This document shows positions 44,757 through 52,850 of a DNA stretch of 64,000 nt, in pieces. The translations under genes were made by a program, and so were the position numbers. The DNA comes from Candidatus Poribacteria bacterium (GTDB taxonomy: Bacteria > Poribacteria > WGA-4E > WGA-3G), in NCBI GenBank assembly GCA_022819945.1, contig JAJEGI010000108.1:136880-200879 (forward strand). The letters are read 5' to 3'. The notes below the pieces were generated by a model that saw only the letters and a program-made list of their open reading frames with translations, searched no databases and was not told the DNA's origin. Position 1 is the first letter of the stretch, and the number at the start of each line of letters is the position of its first letter.

Positions 44757-46145
44757 TTAGCCGAACTGATATTCTCTTGATGCCACAATTAACTGGAGCA
44801 TACTGACGAGCAGTGCTTGGTTCTCCTCCGCAGCGTCATCATCTTCAAAATTGATCTCACCGTTTGCCTCCGCAAATTCGGTTAAATACTGACGCGTGGT
44901 ATCTCCTATTAACAACGGGCCGGCAAACTCAAGGCAACTCTCCACAAATGCTTCTGGTGAGAGTGGGTTTCCGTTATCTTTCAGGCGTACAATGATGCTC
45001 TGAATGCCGGGTTTAGAAGCGTCACTGACTTCGCGAACAGCAAAGTTGACACGAGCGGTAAGCAACCCGCCGTCAATCCACTCTTTACCAGTGTGCCAGC
45101 CTTCTACAGTGGGCGGATCAAGCAGTTTCTGACCCATCAATTGCGTAGCACTCGCATATTGATTCATTCCGGGTTCTGGACCACTTTGGAACGTCCCTAT
45201 CAGTTTCAAAATACCTGTGGCGAGTTCTGTCGGACTTTTTACCTTCTTAAATTGGGCTTCTTTAAAGAAGTCGGCATTGAAGAGTATGCCCAGGACGTGC
45301 GATATATCTCCGTCGGACGCTATGAATGCGTTCGCAAGTGTCTCAATCGCGTCTGGATCTTGCGGGGGTGTCACATTCCATGACGGTACCTGCGGTTCAT
45401 CTGCGACAAAGAAATTGTAAAGGTGTCTGGAGATAAATCTGGCGCAAGCGGGTTGTTCGACGATGATGTTAATGATGTCATCACCGTTAAGATTCCCGGT
45501 ATGCCCCAAGAAGGTTTTTTCGCTGTTGTCATGTTCCTCTTCAACGAATAGGAAAGGCGGCGCGTAGTAACCGTGCGGATACAACGGAATCGGTTGTCCA
45601 AAGGTCCAACCCGTAAAGGCGAGCGCGCAGTTCTTGATGTCGTCTTCCGTGTAGTTACCTACACCGAGTGAAAAGAGTTCAAGGAGTTCTCTGCCGTAAT
45701 TTTCGTTGGGTTCACCTTTACGATTTTCGTTGTTGTCAAGCCAGAAGATCATCGCCGGATCTTTGGAGAGTTCAAGTAGAATGTCTCGCATCTTCCCCAT
45801 TCCGACGCGCCGAAGCATATCAATCTGGTTGGTGGATGCGAGGATATGCTGATTTTTGCCCAACCCCGTCGCGAAGACATGATGCCAGAAGAGTGCCATC
45901 TTCTCTTGCAGTGGGCATCTGCTGTTCAGCATCCGATAGATCCAAGTGCCGACATATCCGCCTTCACTACCGAAATAGCGTTCTAAAATGTCTTCATCAA
46001 TGGGGGTCCCGCGTTCAGGATGGACGAGGTCGTCAACTACGTTCTCGTAGCCTTTTTCGACGTAGGCTTCCAGTTCGGTGCGGGTTGTTCCAAACCCTGC
46101 GCGGCGCATGAGGTGCGCCATTAACGCAACATCGTTCTGTGACAT
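44757..46145 (-). CDS. DUF1800 family protein
   Basis: About 462 residues: AHLMRRAGFGTTRTELEAYV, LFWHHVFATGLGKNQHI, NENYGRELLELFSLGVGNYT, AFTGWTF, FLGHTGNLNGDDIINIIVEQ, ARFISRHLYNFFVADEP, and KLLDPPTVEGWHTGKEWID are all signature parts of DUF1800. The start at 46145 follows a perfect GGAGGTGAAC; the frame extends to 46232 without support. It is the first gene of the DUF1800-DUF1501-NHL operon behind the promoter at 46291-46318. The cassette is thought to act on extracellular substrates, but I know of no proven function. Confidence 0.92.
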   Translation of the reverse strand: MSQNDVALMAHLMRRAGFGTTRTELEAYVEKGYENVVDDLVHPERGTPIDEDILERYFGSEGGYVGTWIYRMLNSRCPLQEKMALFWHHVFATGLGKNQHILASTNQIDMLRRVGMGKMRDILLELSKDPAMIFWLDNNENRKGEPNENYGRELLELFSLGVGNYTEDDIKNCALAFTGWTFGQPIPLYPHGYYAPPFLFVEEEHDNSEKTFLGHTGNLNGDDIINIIVEQPACARFISRHLYNFFVADEPQVPSWNVTPPQDPDAIETLANAFIASDGDISHVLGILFNADFFKEAQFKKVKSPTELATGILKLIGTFQSGPEPGMNQYASATQLMGQKLLDPPTVEGWHTGKEWIDGGLLTARVNFAVREVSDASKPGIQSIIVRLKDNGNPLSPEAFVESCLEFAGPLLIGDTTRQYLTEFAEANGEINFEDDDAAEENQALLVSMLQLIVASREYQFG

Positions 46146-46290
46146 GTTCACCTCCGATGCGTTCACTGTGAGGGGAGTCCTCACGTTAGTAACTGTCAAT
46201 GGAATACCGTTTTCGGTTTCGGTTTTGTGCAAGCCTATAGCGGCTTGCCGGACAATGGATTGGGAGAAACCGATGTAAGATTGTATCTAT

Positions 46291-46318
46291 CTTATAATTA
46301 AAGTTAAAAAAATGTCAA
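46291..46318 (-). promoter_or_regulatory. promoter of the DUF1800-DUF1501-NHL operon
   Basis: On the minus strand TTGACA (46318-46313) and TATAAG (46296-46291) are 16 bases apart. The leader to the ATG at 46145 would be about 140 bases. Confidence 0.6.
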
Positions 46319-46480
46319 ATGTTTTGTTTTTTTGGGGCATTTAGTTTTGAGAAGTCTTGAGTTAGAAACGCGTATCATAGTCAATTTAGCGATTTTCATG
46401 GTATTTCGGGGGGCAACTTCTACACAGATGCCGTCGCTACGCGACTGAAGAGGTTTTTGAAGTCTTCAAGGTTTCTGCGT

Positions 46481-46634
46481 AGGATCCGGTTCGGTTAGGA
46501 AACCGAACCTACTGGTCCTGGGGGCAAAATACGGGCATTCAGACTGGCACAAGCTAACAACCTATGCTACAAAGAAACACAGGAAACTAACAGCCTATGC
46601 TACAGGGGTGAACTTATTTTCGGATTTTACTATG
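46481..46634. repeat. family D element followed by a family B fragment
   Basis: Family D here reads GGATCCGGTTCGGTTAGGAA then ACCGAACCTACTGGTCCTGG (46482-46526); TTCGGTT pairs with AACCGAA. From 46534 it passes into a partial family B copy (TTCAGACTGGCACAAGCTAA, then TATTTTCGGATTTTACTATG). It fills most of the gene-free stretch from 46319 to 46746 together with the motif at 46667-46700. Confidence 0.55.
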
Positions 46635-46666
46635 AAATCTGAACTTTTTTGATGTTTTTTAAAATT

Positions 46667-46700
46667 ATGCAAGGTTTTCGCGAAAAATTGTGTCTTTAAT
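46667..46700 (+). promoter_or_regulatory. conserved palindromic upstream motif, copy 1
   Basis: ATGCAAGG, TTTTCGCGAAAA and AAATTGTGTCTTTAAT recur in related form at 52561-52592, upstream of the LamG-ECF operon. TTTTCGCGAAAA is itself a perfect palindrome. The copy lies about 47 bases before the ATG at 46747. A shared promoter or operator is likely but not proven. Confidence 0.5.
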
Positions 46701-46746
46701 AACTAAAGATGTGAATTTGAAAAAAGTATTAGAGGTAGAGCAAATA

Positions 46747-47304
46747 ATGAACTATATGAATTACTCGCAACTCCTTGGTCGCACAGCCATTTTGATGATC
46801 GCGCTTTGTGTCGGGATCTATTTTTATGCCAAGTGGGATCTCCAACGTTTTGAGAAATCCCTCGGTGAACCGCCGGCACCTATTTCAGAAAAAATGGAAC
46901 CAACGGAAAACCTTGATGAACAGACAACTTTCGGAAAGACAGTGACATTTGAAACTACTGAGGGACCTCTGTTTGTGAAACAGGAAGCAGCAGAACCTCA
47001 GATAATCAACAAGGAAACAGCAGAAGCATCGCCTGATGAGTTTTCGGACTTCCTTGACGAACTTGGAGACGAGGCATTTGTTGCACTCCCTGAGAACCCA
47101 GATACAACAGCGGCTATAGATGAAACGTTTGTTGATGTTTTGCAGGAACGGCTGGGTAATTCTTGGAAGATATCGTCGATTGAGGGGTTGGATGCTATTG
47201 AGACGGTCGAGTGGATAGAGATAGACGGTGCCCGTCTTTCAGGCGACATAATTAATCTTGGGGACCTCGGCGACAATGTTATCATTGATGTCGTTATTGA
47301 ATAG
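46747..47304 (+). CDS. membrane-anchored acidic protein of unknown function
   Basis: About 185 residues. The start at ATG 46747 is supported by AGAGGTAGAG; the frame reaches back to 46690. One N-terminal transmembrane segment (TAILMIALCVGIYFYAKW) is followed by an acidic, Thr/Glu/Asp-rich low-complexity region, and a small C-terminal domain, VLQERLGNSWKISSIEGLDA then IDGARLSGDIINLGDLGDNV. I recognise no family. It lies 103 bases upstream of an ABC-2-type permease and shares an upstream motif with the LamG-ECF operon. Confidence 0.75.
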   Translation: MNYMNYSQLLGRTAILMIALCVGIYFYAKWDLQRFEKSLGEPPAPISEKMEPTENLDEQTTFGKTVTFETTEGPLFVKQEAAEPQIINKETAEASPDEFSDFLDELGDEAFVALPENPDTTAAIDETFVDVLQERLGNSWKISSIEGLDAIETVEWIEIDGARLSGDIINLGDLGDNVIIDVVIE

Positions 47305-47352
47305 GATCGTCGCTTGCTGCGTTTGTTTGGGGCCCTTTCAGCTTTAGTGATT

Positions 47353-47390
47353 TTAACCCCTAAATCCCCCTTATCAGGGGGACTTTGAGA
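47353..47390. repeat. family C hairpin repeat
   Basis: TTAACCCCTAAATCCCCCTT then ATCAGGGGGACTTTGAGA. TCCCCCTTATCAGGGGGA is a short hairpin, 6 bp with a 6-base loop. Near-identical copies occur in tandem at 52215-52286. Confidence 0.65.
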
Positions 47391-47407
47391 AGAATGAGGA
47401 TGTAGTC

Positions 47408-48877
47408 ATGTTAATGACGTTAATTCAGAAAGAGATTATGCATCATATTTTGAGTGCGCGGTTCGTCGCGCTTCTGTTGATGTGTGTCTTGCTCATACCG
47501 CTCAACTTGCATATCAATTACCATCATTATCTTAAACGCCAAATTGACTATCAAGAGCAAGAAACGCTCGAAGACGAAAATGCCCTGAAAGATGAAAACA
47601 GTGAGAAACCGGAGGGTATGAGCATTAAATTTAAACTGGCGAGAGATACGAATCTTGAAGTTTCCAAGGTGATTCTTAAACCGACCCCTTTAAGTGTGTT
47701 TGCGACGGGTTTAGAATCCGCGCTTCCGAGTTACCTCGGTATGACCCGCAACGGCATCACGCGGGGAGAAGCATCACTATCTACGGCACCGATCGCCTTT
47801 CTTTTAGGGCATCTCGACTTTGTGTTTGTCGTCAGCACCGTCTTTAGTCTACTGGCATTATTGTTTACGTTTGACGCCGTTGCAGGCGAAAGAGAAGCAG
47901 GAACACTTCGGATAACGCTCGCCAATGCGCTGCCCCGCGATATATTTTTGTGGAGCAAACTCATCGGTGGATACTTCGTCTTCATCCTTCCGTTCTTAAT
48001 GTCGGTCATCATCGGTTTACTCGTGCTCGTCTTGCAAGGCTTCCCCCTATCTGAGCCGGACATCTTTCTACGTATCCTCTGCCTTATCTTCGTCTCGCTG
48101 CTCTACATTTCGGTCTTTTTTGCGGTGGGGGCGGTGATCTCAATTTATTTTGACAGTTCCAAGACAGCACTCATCGTTGCATTTACTGTTTGGGTGTTCG
48201 TTGTCCTCATCTTACCGCGTGTCGGGTTTCTCGCGGCACAAATCGTCGCGCCGACTTCAACAGCAGAAAGCGTCTACAGGGAAAAAACAGCGAAGCGGGC
48301 AGAATTGCGGGCTGGACTTGACACGGAAAGAGGCAAAATGATGGGTGAAGTGTTATCTGAGATGCAGAAATCTAACCCCTCACAGGGCGGGACTGCCGTC
48401 TTTACAATAGGTCCGGGACACATGGAGAAAATGAATGAGAAGATGGCACCGCTTGAAGAAGAGGCTCGGTTAAAATACCGGGACCTCGCGACGCAACTCG
48501 ATAGACGTTATGAGCGAGAAAGAAAACACCAAGATACAATCGGCGTGAACTTTTCCCGAATCACACCTACGGCTTCTTTCATTTTTCTCGCGACGGATGC
48601 TACGCAAACCGGTCAGGCGAAAAAAAACACCTACTTTCAAACCGGAACTCGCTACTATGAAACGCTTGATACGGAAATATTCAGTAAAATATCAGAGGGC
48701 GGTTTTGGTCACCACGACATGGCGGAAATCCCGTCTACGATGCCGCCCCCACCGCTTGTAGAGCCGACTTTAGGCGAGACGCTCCAGCATGCCGCCTTGG
48801 ATTTACTGCTGCTCTGTTTCTTTGCGATTGTGCTAACAACCGTGGCGTTCCTGAAATTTTTTCGTATGGATATTTAA
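47408..48877 (+). CDS. ABC-2-type membrane permease (DUF3526-like)
   Basis: 489 residues with about six transmembrane segments: an N-terminal one (FVALLLMCVLLIPLNLHI), a large extracytoplasmic loop (about 45-125), then FVFVVSTVFSLLALLFTFDA, the family motif AGEREAGTLRITLANALPRD, KLIGGYFVFILPFLMSVIIG, further helices, a second large polar loop (about 290-450), and a final helix. This matches ABC-2 permeases of the GldF/DUF3526 type. No ABC ATPase gene is adjacent, so its ATPase is elsewhere. It is followed by a short secreted-peptide ORF and an ECF sigma fusion. Confidence 0.85.
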   Translation: MLMTLIQKEIMHHILSARFVALLLMCVLLIPLNLHINYHHYLKRQIDYQEQETLEDENALKDENSEKPEGMSIKFKLARDTNLEVSKVILKPTPLSVFATGLESALPSYLGMTRNGITRGEASLSTAPIAFLLGHLDFVFVVSTVFSLLALLFTFDAVAGEREAGTLRITLANALPRDIFLWSKLIGGYFVFILPFLMSVIIGLLVLVLQGFPLSEPDIFLRILCLIFVSLLYISVFFAVGAVISIYFDSSKTALIVAFTVWVFVVLILPRVGFLAAQIVAPTSTAESVYREKTAKRAELRAGLDTERGKMMGEVLSEMQKSNPSQGGTAVFTIGPGHMEKMNEKMAPLEEEARLKYRDLATQLDRRYERERKHQDTIGVNFSRITPTASFIFLATDATQTGQAKKNTYFQTGTRYYETLDTEIFSKISEGGFGHHDMAEIPSTMPPPPLVEPTLGETLQHAALDLLLLCFFAIVLTTVAFLKFFRMDI

Positions 48878-48999
48878 GAAGAAACGGTATGTTTATAGCA
48901 GCTGGAAAAACAGTGCCTATATTGCTATAATAACCTAAGTTACAAATCGGGGTTAGAAACCCCTCCTACAAGAATGATCGCACATAGGTAGGAACCTAC

Positions 49000-49161
49000 A
49001 TGAAATTGATAATTGTTGGACTGAGTGTTTTTCTGCTCTCCTTTTCTGTATGGGCTGGTAAGTTTTTAGAGAAATTTGATCACGGAGATTTAGAAGCGTG
49101 GCAAGAGTTGATGTGGCTTGATTCGGATATCGGGCAAACTTCTTGGGAAATGGAAAATTAA
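49000..49161 (+). CDS. short secreted ORF upstream of the first ECF sigma fusion, possibly a truncated gene
   Basis: A 53-residue ORF, MKLIIVGLSVFLLSFSVWA then GKFLEKFDHGDLEAWQELMW and ending WEMEN. It has a convincing signal peptide. The mature part looks like the first 30 residues of a secreted beta-sandwich domain (pattern F-D-H/N-G-D-L-x-x-W), cut short by a stop. GTAGGAACC lies before the ATG. It ends 16 bases before the sigma factor ATG and just before its GGAGG. It could be a truncated secreted protein or a coupled leader peptide. Confidence 0.6.
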   Translation: MKLIIVGLSVFLLSFSVWAGKFLEKFDHGDLEAWQELMWLDSDIGQTSWEMEN

Positions 49162-49177
49162 ATCATGGAGGATTCTG

Positions 49178-52111
49178 ATGGAAAGAGATGATGTTCAATT
49201 GATTCGTAGCACCTTGTTAGGTGATGACGCGGCATTCAACGCTTTGGTTAAAAAATACCAAAAGGGTGTTCATGCCCTGGCATGGCGGAAGATTGGCGAT
49301 TTTCACTATGCCGAAGAGATTACACAAGATACCTTCCTCCAAGTCTACAAAAAACTTGCGACACTTAAGAATCCGAATCAGTTTTCAGGATGGCTCTATG
49401 TGATCGCGAATCGGATTTGCCTGAATTGGCTGCGCAAGAAAAGACCTACGATACAATCTTTGGAGGGCACTTCTGCAGAAGAAACAGACGGGTTTTCCTA
49501 TAACCATTATGTATCAGAGCAGCGCGAGACAGAAGCCTCCGAACATCGCTATGAAATCGTCAAAAAACTGCTGGCAAGACTCCCAGAAAGTGAACGCACG
49601 GTCATGACACTCTACTATCTCAGCGAAATGCCAGCGAAGGAAATTGGTAAATTCCTTGGGGTGTCTGTGAAGACAGTGCATAGTCGACTCCACCGGGCAC
49701 GAAAACGCCTGGAAGATAAAGAAGAACTCCTAATTCAGGAGGCACTCAGTGGTATTCAATTATCTACCGACCTCACTGAAAACATCATGCGGCAAGTCTC
49801 TGACATGCAACCGACACCACCTCCGGTTGCGAAACCGCTGCTGCCGTGGGCGGCTTTTGGTGCAGCGACAGTTTTGATTATGCTATTGTTGGGTGCGAGC
49901 AATCAATATCTCGCCCGGTTTCAGCAGCCCTACAGTTTCGAGGCAAAATCTGAACCGACGATCGAAATCGTTGATGCACCTATCGTCCTTGATATCAACG
50001 CCAAACCGACGGTGCGGAATCAGGTTGGACGCGCCACTACGCCCGGTAAAAGCAGCAGTGCCGGTCTGCAAAGCACTGAGATCGCTTCAACATCTAATAC
50101 ACAGGACGATCTCACTAAGTTTTCTGCTTCACAGTGGAACCGGACAAATGGACCCTATGGCGGGACTGTCCGCGATATTTTCGTTACATCTGACAAAACC
50201 GTCTATGCAGCAGCACCAACAGGGATCTATAGACTCACACCGGACGCAACCGCGTGGACACTTATCAACACGAACGTCCGAAACGGCATGTATAGAACGC
50301 CAATGGCTGAACATGACAACGCCCTCTATATGGTTTCCACTGATCATATATTCACTTCAACCGATAATGGCGAGACGTGGCATATCCTTTGCTCCCGTCC
50401 AAAAGGACATCCTGTTGGACTCATTGTTATGGATGAAATACAAGGACGTAACTCAGATCCTCGTCCTGTCCTGTATCTCGCCCTGCAAGATAAAGGTATT
50501 TTTCGGTCTACGAATGCTGGTGTCCAATGGAATCTCCTAAAGAATGGATTAGCGGGCAAACATATTCATGCAATGGCTGCAATCGAAAACACAATGTTTG
50601 CTTCCACAAACGAAGGGCTTTACCGCCTTAATTCAGATGTTTGGCAACAATTGCAAGTGAATACGTCCGGACCCGTCTACTGGATAGCAGGTTTTGAGAA
50701 CAACCTGTATATAGAAGTCGGTCATGATTCTTTGCTACCAGAATCAGAATGGCTTGAATTTGAGCCAAAGCAACAGCATATAGAACAGTTAGTATTTCAG
50801 AGCGACATCCGGTCAAACAGAATTTTCCACTCAACAGACTTGGGAGCGTCGTGGACTGAGATAACACACAAGAATGAATCCGAGTTCATGAGTCCATCAC
50901 TTGGAGTGATGTTTCTGGCGGATACGGGTGAAACACTTTTACCACAGGGAATTGTGGCAGCTGAAAAAAATACTTTTTACAGAGCCAGTCCGTTGGGGAT
51001 CTACCGCACAACCGATGCCGGTAAATCATGGCATCCATTTATGAACGGGATAATAGGAACGGCAATACATGATCTCGTCGCAGTGAATGATACACTTTAC
51101 GTCAACACCGGTCGGGATTTTTTACAATCCGTTAACGGTGGTGAGACGTGGGAAACTGTTCGGATTGATGCCAATAATCAAACGCTTGAAACTATACAGA
51201 AAATATTTCCTTACTTTAATTTTGCTTCGCCGTTAGCGGTCGCTAACGACGTTCTCTATGGAGTCGCACCTGAAAAAGACTACCAGCAGCGCATTTCCCA
51301 ATTAGCTAAAGACGGTGTTATATCTGAATCTAAAAAGGACCACCTGCGCATTTTCCAGTTATCCATGACGGACAATGTACTTGTGCCAGTTCAGGGGGCT
51401 CCCACTTTTGAACGAGAATCTTTTTCGTTCGTTGAGCTGTGGACAGCGGATCATGTGCCTAATAACCAGAAAAAAGACGATAATTTGCTTAATACATCTA
51501 TCGGTATTAAATACGCGGAAATTGGCGGGTTTGCAGTGACTGGACAGACGTTCTATGCCGAGTGGAAGCGCAGACTTTTCAAGTGGAAACACGGCGATTC
51601 GGAATGGACAGATACTGGGTTAATAGATAACAGTGAACCTCTTAATGGATTTGATAGAGGCTTCAAGTTGGCAGTCTCAGGAGATACCGTCTATGTCGGT
51701 AAGCGGAACGGTAAACTCTTTCAATCGCTTGATGGCGGAAAGAGTTGGAAAAATATTACGCCAACCCTCCCGCTTCACTTTACCCGTTTCAAGCAGATAG
51801 CCTTTGCAGGTACAACGGTTTACGTCGCAACTGATAAAGGTGTTTTGAGTTCAGAAACGGGAGCGCATTGGCAGGTGCTAACCGATGGGATGGGCGCGCT
51901 CACCGTGATAAACCAATTCGCTGTCTATCACACGAGCGTTTATGGTGCCGATGATGCGGGTATCTATCGCTTGGATACTCGTGGCAAGTGGGAACAAGTT
52001 TCCGCAAGTGTTCCAGATAAAATTGTCTCTCTGGCCGTCAGTCACGATAGACTTTACATTGCTACACAACAACGCGGAATATTTCACATCCCGCTCGAAG
52101 CGCAGTTGTGA
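49178..52111 (+). CDS. ECF sigma factor fused via a transmembrane helix to an Asp-box (BNR) beta-propeller
   Basis: 977 residues from the ATG at 49178 (GGAGG 7 bases upstream). Sigma region 2 (about 5-90) contains AEEITQDTFLQVYKKLATLK and FSGWLYVIANRICLNWLRKK. Region 4 (about 130-185) contains LPESERTVMTLYYLSEMPAK and GVSVKTVHSRLHRARKRLED. A linker with ENIMRQVSDMQPTPPPVAKP leads to one transmembrane helix at about 222-240 (AAFGAATVLIMLLLGAS). About 700 residues of Asp-box propeller follow: FTSTDNGETWHIL, FRSTNAGVQWNLL, FHSTDLGASWTEI, YRTTDAGKSWHPF, LQSVNGGETWETV and FQSLDGGKSWKNI. Topology puts the sigma part in the cytoplasm and the propeller outside. A separate anti-sigma gene is not present. 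Confidence 0.9.
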   Translation: MERDDVQLIRSTLLGDDAAFNALVKKYQKGVHALAWRKIGDFHYAEEITQDTFLQVYKKLATLKNPNQFSGWLYVIANRICLNWLRKKRPTIQSLEGTSAEETDGFSYNHYVSEQRETEASEHRYEIVKKLLARLPESERTVMTLYYLSEMPAKEIGKFLGVSVKTVHSRLHRARKRLEDKEELLIQEALSGIQLSTDLTENIMRQVSDMQPTPPPVAKPLLPWAAFGAATVLIMLLLGASNQYLARFQQPYSFEAKSEPTIEIVDAPIVLDINAKPTVRNQVGRATTPGKSSSAGLQSTEIASTSNTQDDLTKFSASQWNRTNGPYGGTVRDIFVTSDKTVYAAAPTGIYRLTPDATAWTLINTNVRNGMYRTPMAEHDNALYMVSTDHIFTSTDNGETWHILCSRPKGHPVGLIVMDEIQGRNSDPRPVLYLALQDKGIFRSTNAGVQWNLLKNGLAGKHIHAMAAIENTMFASTNEGLYRLNSDVWQQLQVNTSGPVYWIAGFENNLYIEVGHDSLLPESEWLEFEPKQQHIEQLVFQSDIRSNRIFHSTDLGASWTEITHKNESEFMSPSLGVMFLADTGETLLPQGIVAAEKNTFYRASPLGIYRTTDAGKSWHPFMNGIIGTAIHDLVAVNDTLYVNTGRDFLQSVNGGETWETVRIDANNQTLETIQKIFPYFNFASPLAVANDVLYGVAPEKDYQQRISQLAKDGVISESKKDHLRIFQLSMTDNVLVPVQGAPTFERESFSFVELWTADHVPNNQKKDDNLLNTSIGIKYAEIGGFAVTGQTFYAEWKRRLFKWKHGDSEWTDTGLIDNSEPLNGFDRGFKLAVSGDTVYVGKRNGKLFQSLDGGKSWKNITPTLPLHFTRFKQIAFAGTTVYVATDKGVLSSETGAHWQVLTDGMGALTVINQFAVYHTSVYGADDAGIYRLDTRGKWEQVSASVPDKIVSLAVSHDRLYIATQQRGIFHIPLEAQL

Positions 52112-52214
52112 AGTTATCCGCTTAGGACCTGTGCAGAAAGCAGTAATTTCGTTGTTTTTAACCCCCTAAAGAATCAGAATCAGAATCAACGGTATGAATG
52201 CCTTATGAGCATTC

Positions 52215-52286
52215 GCCGCCCCTTATCAGGGGGACTTTGAGAGGGTTCTAACTCCCTAAATCCCCCTTATCAGGGGGACTTTGAGA
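52215..52286. repeat. tandem family C hairpin repeats
   Basis: Two copies of CCCTTATCAGGGGGACTTTG occur head to tail, at about 52220 and 52264, the second with the full CCTAAATCCCCC lead. Each can form the same TCCCCC/GGGGGA hairpin as at 47353-47390. They lie in the 739-base gap after the first ECF fusion. Confidence 0.65.
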
Positions 52287-52294
52287 TGGAACAG

Positions 52295-52417
52295 TTTTCA
52301 TAGCAAACTCGGAAAACTGTGAAATTTATGAAATGCCGTGAGTTCAATCCACAACTGGGTTCTGGGCGGTTTTCGTAGCAGGATCATTAACAGCTGCTAT
52401 GAAATTTGCTATGAAAT
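52295..52417 (-). repeat. 123-bp MITE-like element, family E, copy 2
   Basis: The same length as the copy at 14245-14367 but inverted. Ends TTTTCATAGCAAA (52295-52307) and TTTGCTATGAAAT (52405-52417). Shared interior blocks, read on the minus strand, include AAATTTCATAGCAGCT and GAACCCAGTTGTGG against AAACCCAATCGTGG. Confidence 0.7.
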
Positions 52418-52558
52418 TTTATACAGCCGATCGCGACTTCTTCGACGCTGTGTGACGTTAATGCTTAATATAATTCAATCATTATATATATAATAACATA
52501 TATAATGTAGAAAGGCAAATTTATTTTCAGAACTATTCAAATTTTTATTTTTTTCAAA

Positions 52559-52594
52559 TGATGCACAATTTTTTTTCAAAAATTGTGTCTTTAA
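52559..52594 (+). promoter_or_regulatory. conserved palindromic upstream motif, copy 2
   Basis: CACAATTTTT (52564-52573) and AAAAATTGTG (52578-52587) form a perfect 10-bp inverted repeat, followed by TCTTTAAT. The block AAAATTGTGTCTTTAAT is identical to that at 46684-46700. It lies about 260 bases before the LamG gene, with a family A element in between. A candidate regulatory site for the LamG-ECF operon. Confidence 0.5.
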
Positions 52595-52749
52595 TTATAA
52601 GAAACACGATAATACAACAACATTTTAAGAGATTGGATTGCCAAACGTTAAATAAGGGTAAACCCTGAAAGGACGTTGGACGTTGGGTATTTTGATGACC
52701 TGTGCACTGTTGGTTATCAAGGTCCTCAGCGGGTCAATCCAAAAGGAGC

Positions 52750-52838
52750 AGGACTTACGCATTTTTCCATGATAACGGACATCCTACGCTGCTGGCGTGG
52801 TTTCAAACCCCGCCAGCAGTGGGAGCTGCGTAAATCCT
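52750..52838 (+). repeat. family A MITE-like element, compact copy
   Basis: AGGACTTACGCA (52750-52761) and TGCGTAAATCCT (52827-52838) are near-perfect 12-bp terminal inverted repeats of an 89-bp element. The interior has CCATGATAACGGACATCC and a CTGCTGGCG/CGCCAGCAG inverted pair. It ends directly against the AAGGAG ribosome site of the LamG gene. Confidence 0.75.
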
Positions 52839-52850
52839 AAGGAGATAAAA

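Noticed and set aside
52215-52286. Candidate CRISPR array
   Set aside because: Only two or three hairpin units without uniform spacers and no cas genes in the window; the same unit occurs alone at 47353.
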